Origin: a virus
IMG/VR virus record: IMGVR_UViG_3300025132_000347
Coordinates: 1 to 22,210 of that record
Length of the DNA: 22,210 nt
Strand: one strand, 5' to 3'
Position 1 is the first letter of the stretch. The number at the start of each line of letters is the position of its first letter. The notes beneath the pieces are model-generated. The model saw only the letters and a list, made by a program, of their open reading frames with translations, did no database searches and was not told where the DNA came from. Below are positions 14,001 through 19,311 of the stretch, piece by piece. Position numbers and translations under genes: made by a program.

Positions 14001-14185
14001 CAGTTCGACGAGGCTATCGTTACCACGGCATTAAAGCTATCGAAGCAGGTCGTGCACACAATCACTATGAAGAATTCAAAGATTACATAGACTTTGCCAC
14101 CGGTAAAAAACGTAGTCTCACTAATCTTGGCACTTTTGTTTACAGGACAGCACAGTTCTTTATTACTGGACTTTTTGTAAAATAG
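11069..14185 (+). CDS. 1038-aa multidomain protein with CFI-box-like C-terminus
   Basis: This is the largest gene here. Residues 60-160 contain EDTLRH (75-80) and DLINNEFGRQ (128-137), an arrangement recalling DUF6973-type domains (RH...D.xNN..G). Residues 326-357 hold a DDQLVLLSEGELVVPANVVR-type motif that I associate with marine phage virion proteins. Between and after lie long Pro/Gln/Thr/Gly-rich linkers; a 12-residue element RLAQFExPTRxT occurs twice (751-762, 783-794). The last 100 residues (939-1038) form a compact basic domain starting CVIATHAV, a CFI-box-like start, with RGYRYHG and GKKR. The ATG has AAGGG at 11058-11062. Its place between portal and scaffold suggests an internal or ejection protein, by inference. 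Confidence 0.85.
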   Translation: MANEVRPMMIGDRMTRQQAVARGKGDIQNYMDAGISSLEMLPMYMTGTEDAVNDALRISRSTANEQNYTDDDRTEDTLRHILLGGLVEVGKDESIFGAKNFMGTGVGSKIASKLIDARETDSPESKIDLINNEFGRQLRKSFPDRKEFIQEAIKVAQQMYAGKDVAPINDVAPALSYGATTPPEQAEGGIMMAQQGQAALPMTEATSPPQGGGPKSANPAGQPSLIKPAQTAPRPGSQDPRDAAIQELSQEMSQANTPPPVNLAQVGGLAAPVQQQQPTMMAKGGTKEDSSEGLAVMIGLGAPTPSYESAAEGNPPPGATKAEVADDQLVLLSEGELVVPANVVRYHGLGTYEGMRREALTGLQDMEQSGQIEYVSGGKEKADKIDDNGGIVKANQGLMLGPFQTPLQSGGVPVAASSRFVTTPANQTQTSALLPTTTTTKPLTGLGYTPNIDTTKITGVYAPNVGSFQKSIDSSPGSDTDSDAVTGTGETEEERRRRLAAQNAGEGGDGGEEPYLGATTVFGGTSQDGLIRGGKQYQIAYESSAAKPGTGMLGALRNIANLDQVRITDPDTGKSVNMSRETYNKMTENRTDPNNINFINDLLARQDAINYNRDRASKISPFRTGLAVAGESIFGLGNAPGLSVAEQNEAARSLANSLGIEYIGQSFAEVLASPQANAPREGGPAPVFTQDAQGNLVPDTRFNQGLAVSETAFGAGQFSGVPAQPIAVDSFAGPFTQPTLGLAAPTTEAGRLAQFETPTRDTRAVAMSMPNQMGVRPLTEVERLAQFEAPTRNTVAYTPSVVRQTDDIFSTPAMDSGISIPDELSGAPMSSVNDPGRRAGERRGERAAYQDSLFEDDFETPDNQGADMDDDAPEASFDMSSREGRKAAADNEAQEQTGNPNATAVTDKDGNAVRSGRDNSVVTNVPPSSRGGGDGGSTGEPCVIATHAVANNGFSLDVKRQAVRWCVKNLHKRWYGEAVRRGYRYHGIKAIEAGRAHNHYEEFKDYIDFATGKKRSLTNLGTFVYRTAQFFITGLFVK
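13319..13450 (+). repeat. Duplicated 36-bp coding element
   Basis: The element encoding RLAQFETPTRDT (13319-13354) recurs as RLAQFEAPTRNT (13415-13450), 96 bp apart, within the disordered part of the 1038-aa protein. The copies differ at several wobble bases, so the duplication is old or the peptide is under selection. It may be a short binding motif shown twice. Confidence 0.75.
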
Positions 14186-14195
14186 CTGATATACT
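14167..14195 (+). promoter_or_regulatory. Extended -10 promoter candidate before scaffold gene
   Basis: TGGACT (14167-14172; four of six -35 positions), a 17-bp spacer ending TGA, then TATACT (14190-14195; five of six -10 positions). The predicted start, near 14202, falls just before the hairpin at 14203-14222. It overlaps the end of the 1038-aa gene, a sensible place to boost scaffold and capsid expression. Confidence 0.45.
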
Positions 14196-14202
14196 TATTT
14201 TC

Positions 14203-14222
14203 ACAGCCTATGTTTAGGCTGT
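14203..14222 (+). other. Perfect 8-bp stem-loop in scaffold leader
   Basis: ACAGCCTA pairs perfectly with TAGGCTGT around a TGTT loop. No T tract follows on either strand, so it is not a classic terminator. If the promoter at 14167 is used, this hairpin would sit at the very 5' end of the scaffold message, where such stems protect RNA. Otherwise it could mark an RNA-processing site in a read-through transcript. Confidence 0.6.
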
Positions 14223-14278
14223 AGACTGGCTACCCATCACCCCATTCGGCTACTGGTGGCCCCAACAAGGAGAAGACT

Positions 14279-15151
14279 ATGGCTGAAGCTATGGCTGTCA
14301 AGCAAGACATTAAAACAACCCCAATTAAATATAAGAAGGACCGAACTGATGAAGAAGCGGAACTTCAAAAACTAGAAGAAGAACGTGCTAATTTGCTTAA
14401 AGAGCAAGAAGCTGAAGAAGAAGATAAGGCAGAAACCGAAAGCCTTGCCCCAGAAGAAAAAACGTTTAAGAAACGTTATGGCGATTTAAGGCGCCACTCT
14501 CAACAAAAAGAGGAAACCCTAAAAGAACAAATTAGAAAGTTGGAAGAACAGCTTTCTACTGCTACGAAAGAAGCAATTAAATTACCTAAGACTGATGAAG
14601 AGATTGCTGATTGGTCTGAAAAATACCCAGATGTTGCAAAAATCGTAGAAACCATTGCTACCAAGAAAGCTCAGGAACTTGATACCAGTATTGAAAAACG
14701 CCTTGAACTCATTGCAGAACGTGAAGCCGATGCTAATCGTAAAAGAGCTGAAGCAGAACTTATGCAATTACATCCAGACTTTGACGAAATTCGTAACGAC
14801 GAAAATTTCCACGCTTGGGTTGAGGAACAACCTACATGGGTTCAAAAAGCGCTGTATGAAAATGATGACGACGCTAGGGCAGCGGGTCGTGCGATTGACC
14901 TATACAAAGTTGACCGTAATATTGAATCTAAAAAAGCGCCTTCTAAAAGCTCTAATAAGGATGCTGCTAAAGCCGTTGAAACTCGTGGACAAAGCAATGT
15001 CGCAAGTTCAAAAGAAGCTCAAAGCAATCAATGGAAAGAGTCAGACGTAGCAAAAATGCGTCCCTCTGAGTATGAAAAAAATGAAGAGTCTATTGCCGAG
15101 GCAATTAGGACTGGAAACTTTGTTTATGATATTTCTGGCGGTGCAAGATAA
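14279..15151 (+). CDS. Scaffolding protein
   Basis: The product is 290 aa, strongly charged and almost all helix, which is typical of head scaffolds. Residues 20-60 are Glu/Lys-rich. KTFKKRYGDLRRHSQQKEE begins a coiled coil (60-95), followed by LPKTDEEIADWSEKYPDVAK (about 102-121), a second coiled coil (125-165) and LHPDFDEIRNDENFHAWVEE, then QP.WVQKALYENDDDA (160-205). The C-terminal 80 residues are polar and end in a basic GGAR. The order scaffold-then-capsid and the 'F.KRY.DLRRH' and 'HPDF.EI' patterns support the call; in P22 the scaffold precedes coat in the same way. AGGAG at 14268-14272 stands six bases before the ATG. Confidence 0.88.
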   Translation: MAEAMAVKQDIKTTPIKYKKDRTDEEAELQKLEEERANLLKEQEAEEEDKAETESLAPEEKTFKKRYGDLRRHSQQKEETLKEQIRKLEEQLSTATKEAIKLPKTDEEIADWSEKYPDVAKIVETIATKKAQELDTSIEKRLELIAEREADANRKRAEAELMQLHPDFDEIRNDENFHAWVEEQPTWVQKALYENDDDARAAGRAIDLYKVDRNIESKKAPSKSSNKDAAKAVETRGQSNVASSKEAQSNQWKESDVAKMRPSEYEKNEESIAEAIRTGNFVYDISGGAR

Positions 15152-15420
15152 AATAGTCTTTACAAACTGTCAAAAATATGGTAAAAAATAACTAAGAATA
15201 TAAAAGCGGCCCCTTTCGGCAACCCGCGCTTATGTCCTACACACAAAATACGACATTTTTTTGTTTTTAATTGTAACCTTGAGTGTAGCAAGGTATACGA
15301 TTTTCTTCCTCTCTAAACTACCCACGAGACGTTTAGCCCTGCTTGACGCAGTTACCTAAACTAACTGGCCTTTAAAGTGTTCAGAAAATCGGTGTTTTAA
15401 GCCTCATTAGGAGAAATACG
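15152..15420 (+). other. 269-base leader of the capsid gene
   Basis: There is no gene. Visible elements are a promoter candidate at 15159-15187; a weak hairpin AAGCG/CGCTT (15204-15208 with 15227-15231); a T-rich tract at 15255-15268; a stem ACCTTG/CAAGGT (15276-15281 with 15289-15294) that can be extended by three pairs after a bulge; and AGGAG at 15409-15413 before the capsid ATG. This is the longest gap after 1083 and the only one with several elements. Capsid output is likely set here. CTACAC (15238-15243) and GTGTAG (15283-15288) could also pair across the T tract. Confidence 0.55.
15159..15187 (+). promoter_or_regulatory. Extended -10 promoter candidate before capsid gene
   Basis: TTTACA (15159-15164) is followed by 17 bp ending TGG, then TAAAAA (15182-15187), which matches four of six -10 positions. 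The layout (17-bp spacer, TGN before the -10) is the same as at 711 and 14167. The -10 is weak, so this is a modest candidate. It would give a leader of about 225 bases. Confidence 0.35.
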
Positions 15421-16491
15421 ATGGCTTTTAAAACTGCCGCTGGATACGGTAATCTACCGAATGGCAACTTTAGCCCGGTAATTTACTCGCAAAAAGTCCA
15501 GCAAGCTTTCCGTAAAACTTCTGTCGTTGAGTCAATCACTAATTCCGATTATTTTGGTGAAATCGCGAACTTTGGTGATACAGTGCGTATCATTAAAGAA
15601 CCAGAAATCACCGTTAAGGAATACGCTCGTGGTGCACAAATTACTCCACAAGACCTTGACGACGAAGACTTTAGCCTTGTTGTAGACAAGGCAAACTACT
15701 TTGCATTTAAAGTAGATGACATTGAAGAAGCTCACAGTCATGTTAACTTTGAATCATTGGCATCTGACCGCGCCGGCTACCGCCTACGTGACCAGCATGA
15801 CCAAGAAGTTCTAGGTTATCTGTCTGGTTTTGCTCAATCTGCTCTTAGCACTGCTGCTGGAACTGCAAACACAACTGTGTCTGGTTCTAAGGCTGTAGCT
15901 ACTGCAGGTTCTGATGAACTTCTCACAAGCATGAAGCTCCGCAAAGACAGCTTTGGTAACATTACCACAGGTTCTGCGGCCGACCATTCAATCCCTCTTG
16001 CAGCTCGTCTGCCTGGGGCAACAGCGCTTCCAACTGCAACAGCCTCCCCTTTGATGGTTATTGCACGTATGGCACGTTTGCTTGACTCCCAGTTTGTAGA
16101 CTCTACTGGACGTTGGCTGGTTGTTGACCCTGTATTCATCGAACTATTGAAAGATGAAGATTCACGTCTTCTGAACTCAGACTTTGGTGGCTCAGGTATC
16201 CAAGGCGGATTGGCTGTTACTCAGCTTCATGGTTTTGATGTTTACGTATCTAATAACCTTCCATCAGTTGGAACTGGTCCTGCAACCACTGGTTCAGCTA
16301 ACCAGAACTCTAACTTTGGTGTTATTGTAGGTGGACACTCATCAGCTATAGCTTCAGCTTCACAAATCACAAAGACTGAGTCATATCGTGACCCAGACTC
16401 TTTTGCGGACATTGTTCGCGGAATGCACTTGTATGGCCGTAAGATTCTTCGCCCAGAAGCAATCACAACAGCCAAATACAACGCAGCTTAA
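15421..16491 (+). CDS. Major capsid protein, P22-coat-like HK97 fold
   Basis: The product is 356 aa and is the head shell subunit. The N-terminal region has SPVIYSQKVQQAFRKTSVVE and then NFGDTVRIIKEPEITVKEYA, where the TSV..I.N..Y.GEI..FGDTVRI...P pattern is typical of P22-type coat proteins. A helix with DRAGYRLRDQHDQEVLGYL follows, then an Ala/Thr/Ser-rich loop (about 140-165). GGLAVTQLHGFDVYVSNNLP and DIVRGMHLYGRKILRPEAI close the fold. It is shorter than P22 coat (430 aa) and lacks room for a full I-domain. Codons favour CGT, GGT and GCT more than its neighbours do, which fits high expression. AGGAG at 15409-15413 precedes the ATG by seven bases. Confidence 0.93.
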   Translation: MAFKTAAGYGNLPNGNFSPVIYSQKVQQAFRKTSVVESITNSDYFGEIANFGDTVRIIKEPEITVKEYARGAQITPQDLDDEDFSLVVDKANYFAFKVDDIEEAHSHVNFESLASDRAGYRLRDQHDQEVLGYLSGFAQSALSTAAGTANTTVSGSKAVATAGSDELLTSMKLRKDSFGNITTGSAADHSIPLAARLPGATALPTATASPLMVIARMARLLDSQFVDSTGRWLVVDPVFIELLKDEDSRLLNSDFGGSGIQGGLAVTQLHGFDVYVSNNLPSVGTGPATTGSANQNSNFGVIVGGHSSAIASASQITKTESYRDPDSFADIVRGMHLYGRKILRPEAITTAKYNAA

Positions 16492-16503
16492 GGGAGGTAA
16501 TCA

Positions 16504-17028
16504 ATGGCTACTTTTGACATGACCGCTAGCTCAACTGCTGGTGTAAACTCAAATTCTATTGCCGTGCTCCCAGCGAGCCGCGATGGAATGAATATGCGCA
16601 TGATTGAGGCAATTCTAGATATCGGTAAAATTACTGACTATAGTTGCACCGATGGCGACATCTTCCAACTGCTTGAAATTCCTGCAAACACTTTTGTTAT
16701 GTTTGCTGGTGCAGAAGTGCTAACTGCCTTTAATGGAACATCTCCAACTGTAGACATCGACTTTGCTGCAGGTGATGACATCATTGATGGCGGTGACGTA
16801 ACTTCCGCCGGCTTCCTTGCAGAAGGAACCAATGGACAAGCAAATGACGTTGTAACAGGCGCTGCTTCAACATTTACTCAATTCATAACTACAACAGATA
16901 CAATTGATGTAAAATTGATTGCAGGTTCTGCTGATGTTACTTCTGGAGTTCTTCGTGTATACGCTTGCGTCGTAGACGTAAACGGTGCGCAGGAACTTGC
17001 TACTGAAGTAGCTCGCGACAACGCGTAA
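16504..17028 (+). CDS. Capsid decoration-like beta protein
   Basis: The product is 174 aa, acidic, rich in Asp, Thr, Ala and Val, with alternating hydrophobics of a beta sandwich. It starts MATFDMTASSTAGVNSNSI and has IGKITDYSCTDGDIFQLLEI, VDIDFAAGDDIIDGGDV and TDTIDVKLIAGSADVTSGVL. GGAGG at 16493-16497 gives a strong ribosome site 12 bases after the capsid stop. Position and composition fit a capsid decoration (cementing) protein made in large amounts. A terminator-like hairpin follows at 17036. The 149-aa protein at 21652 has the same general character. Confidence 0.8.
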   Translation: MATFDMTASSTAGVNSNSIAVLPASRDGMNMRMIEAILDIGKITDYSCTDGDIFQLLEIPANTFVMFAGAEVLTAFNGTSPTVDIDFAAGDDIIDGGDVTSAGFLAEGTNGQANDVVTGAASTFTQFITTTDTIDVKLIAGSADVTSGVLRVYACVVDVNGAQELATEVARDNA

Positions 17029-17035
17029 CTAATAT

Positions 17036-17064
17036 GGGGGCAAGGAGCTATATTCCTTGCTCCC
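17036..17064 (+). terminator. Terminator-like hairpin after capsid group
   Basis: Eleven base pairs, one of them G-T, join GGGGGCAAGGA (17036-17046) to TCCTTGCTCCC (17054-17064) around the 7-base loop GCTATAT. It is the most stable hairpin I see, but the following bases (TATATCTGTATCT) are only moderately T-rich. A partial terminator or RNA 3'-end stabiliser is likely. It would lower tail-gene transcription relative to capsid genes, since the next gene starts 18 bases later. Confidence 0.65.
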
Positions 17065-17082
17065 TATATCTGTATCTAAATC

Positions 17083-17796
17083 ATGGCAACATATCTTGAA
17101 CTAACAAATGGCGTGTTAAATAGAATGAATGAAGTTGAGTTAACCGCCTCTTCATTTGCTAGCGCACGTGGTTTTCAAATTCAATGTAAAAATGCTGTAA
17201 ATGATGCTATTAATTATTTAAATCAACGAGAGTTTGGATGGCCTTTTAGCCATAACACACAAACTGAAACACTTGTAGCTTCACAGACACGCTACACAAT
17301 ACCAACTGGTACGCAGCATGTAGATTACGAAACATTCCGTATCAGTAAGGACAACTCTTTAGGAGTTGCAGGCACAACTCTTCGTGTATTAGATTATAAA
17401 GAATACGTAGATAAATTTATTGAACAGGAAACGACCTCCGGTGTAGGAGGTGTTCCTATATATGTTTTTAGAACTCCTGATAACAATTATGGTTTATACC
17501 CATACCCTGATAAAGCGTTTACATTAAAGTATGAATACTATTCACGGCCAACTGCATTGTCGGCTTCGACAGATACCCCTACAGTGCCAGACCAATTTAG
17601 GCAGGTTATAGTAGATGGCGCCACCGCATATGCTTATCAGTATAGAGGAGAGGCACAACAGTATCAATTTAACTTCTCACGATTTGAGGAGGGCATAAAA
17701 CATATGCAATCTATATTGTTAAATAGAACGGATTATGTAAGGTCTACCCATATTCCAACCTCACCTAGATACGGCACTAATTCATTTGGATTGTAG
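17083..17796 (+). CDS. Head-tail adaptor (phage adaptor, DUF6682-like)
   Basis: The product is 237 aa and probably forms the ring joining portal and tail. The N-terminus is helical (MATYLELTNGVLNRMNEVEL, then NAVNDAINYLNQREFGWPF), which places it with P22 gp4-type or T7 gp11-type adaptors. The middle is a beta part (TRYTIPTGTQHVDYETFRI) and NNYGLYPYPDKAFTLKYEYY. The tail has PDQFRQVIVDGATAYAYQYR and a helix. The 'PDQFRQ.I.D.A..Y.Y' pattern is common to this group; family assignment is from memory. There is no Shine-Dalgarno site before ATG 17083, which follows the hairpin at 17036-17064. The next gene starts nine bases after its stop. Confidence 0.85.
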   Translation: MATYLELTNGVLNRMNEVELTASSFASARGFQIQCKNAVNDAINYLNQREFGWPFSHNTQTETLVASQTRYTIPTGTQHVDYETFRISKDNSLGVAGTTLRVLDYKEYVDKFIEQETTSGVGGVPIYVFRTPDNNYGLYPYPDKAFTLKYEYYSRPTALSASTDTPTVPDQFRQVIVDGATAYAYQYRGEAQQYQFNFSRFEEGIKHMQSILLNRTDYVRSTHIPTSPRYGTNSFGL

Positions 17797-17805
17797 AGTA
17801 AACAC

Positions 17806-19311
17806 ATGGCAGATGAAGCTAACCTCAACCCTTTCGTGTTTGCTTGTCAGGGGGGACTAGTCCTAGACCAATCAACGTTTGCGATGCAACCAGGCATGGC
17901 ATTAGAATTACAAAACTTTGAACCTGACATTTCAGGAGGATATAGACGAATATCAGGGTATGCTAAATGGAACACAAATGTAGTTCCACAAACAGCCTCT
18001 TCTACTGAACCCATTTTAATGTGTGCCCACTTTAACTCAAAGGTGGTAGCGGCCCGGGGCACAAATATATATCAAGCTGGAACTACTGGCTCATGGTCTC
18101 AGATAGATAGCGGGAGAACCAGTGCAGGAAGGTACACACATTTTAGATATAACTTAAGTGGTACTGACCTACTTGTGTTTGCAGACGGCGCTAATCATGC
18201 TAGCAAATTTGATGGCACCACGGTAACAGATATAAATACAACGGGAGCTCCAGCTAACCCAAAGTTTGTTACAGGTTTTAAAGACGCACTATTCTTTGCA
18301 GGCATGTCCGCAGAACCACAGTCGTTAGTGTTTACAGCACCTTTTACAGATACAGACTTTACTCCTGCAAACGGAGCTGGTACAATAAGAGTTGACAGTG
18401 ATATTACGGGACTGTTCCCTTTTCGTGACTCACTGTTTATATTCTGCGAACAACGAATATTTAAACTTGTTGGTAACACTATAGCAGATTTTGCTATTCA
18501 GCCTGTGGCTAGAGAAATAGGCTGTCTTAATAACTTTACCATTCAAGAATTTGCAGGAGACATAGTTTTCCTAGGTCCAGACGGACTCCGAACTGTAGCC
18601 GGTACTGAGCGCATCGGTGACGTAGAATTAGGTACCATCAGCAGACAAATTCAAAAACGTTTTGAAGCGCTTACAGATGTTGATGAGTTCACAAGCGTAG
18701 TTATACCCGATAAAACACAGTATAGAATATTTTTTACAAATGCCAGTAGCACTAGAGGCGCAACAAAAGGTGTTATATGTGTTCGTAAGGGTGAAGGATA
18801 CGAGTTTGGAGATACTTTAGGAATACGAGCGACATCAACGGATTCCGTAGTTGTTGCAGGAGAATCCATAGTTTTACATGGTGATTTTGACGGATACGTG
18901 TATAGACAAGAACAGGGCAGCACGTTTGACGGCAATGAGATTGTAGGAAAGTATCGTTCACCAGATTTAACTATGGGCGATGCAGGAATTAGAAAAAACT
19001 TCCAACGTGTAATTATTAACTATGCACCGGAAGCTGCAGTTAACGCAGATTTATTTGTGCGATATGATTATGAAGCCCCTAATATTGCACGACCCGCAGC
19101 GTACCCTTTTAACACAGCTACAGTCGTTGCAGTTTACGGTAGTTCTTTATACGGCACGGCAACGTATGGTGGACAAATAAACCCGTTAATTAGACAACCC
19201 ATAGAAGGTTCAGGATTTGCGGTAGCGTTGAGGGTTAATGACCGGGGCACATCTGCACCATACTCCCTTAAAGGGTTTCAATTAGAATTTAATGCAGGAG
19301 CAAGAAGGTAA
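17806..19311 (+). CDS. P22 gp10-like packaged-DNA stabilisation protein
   Basis: The product is 501 aa and probably closes the portal channel and anchors the tail, like P22 gp10 (472 aa). It is beta-rich, with repeated blade-like parts: YRRISGYAKWN, TDLLVFADGANHASKFDG, NPKFVTGFKDALFFAGMSAE, ITGLFPFRDSLFIFCEQRIF, DIVFLGPDGLRTVAGTERIG and HGDFDGYVYRQEQGSTFDG. The 'G.....P.R..L.IF....IF' and 'FLGPDG.....GT..IG' elements are signatures of this stabilisation family. The last 100 residues form another beta domain. Neighbours (adaptor before, fibre after) fit. The stop overlaps the fibre start (TAATG). No Shine-Dalgarno site is clear before ATG 17806. Confidence 0.85.
   Translation: MADEANLNPFVFACQGGLVLDQSTFAMQPGMALELQNFEPDISGGYRRISGYAKWNTNVVPQTASSTEPILMCAHFNSKVVAARGTNIYQAGTTGSWSQIDSGRTSAGRYTHFRYNLSGTDLLVFADGANHASKFDGTTVTDINTTGAPANPKFVTGFKDALFFAGMSAEPQSLVFTAPFTDTDFTPANGAGTIRVDSDITGLFPFRDSLFIFCEQRIFKLVGNTIADFAIQPVAREIGCLNNFTIQEFAGDIVFLGPDGLRTVAGTERIGDVELGTISRQIQKRFEALTDVDEFTSVVIPDKTQYRIFFTNASSTRGATKGVICVRKGEGYEFGDTLGIRATSTDSVVVAGESIVLHGDFDGYVYRQEQGSTFDGNEIVGKYRSPDLTMGDAGIRKNFQRVIINYAPEAAVNADLFVRYDYEAPNIARPAAYPFNTATVVAVYGSSLYGTATYGGQINPLIRQPIEGSGFAVALRVNDRGTSAPYSLKGFQLEFNAGARR

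Noticed and set aside
15343-15371. TTGACG as a -35 before the capsid gene
   Set aside because: No -10-like hexamer occurs at 16-18 bp (GC-rich CTGGCCTT is there instead).
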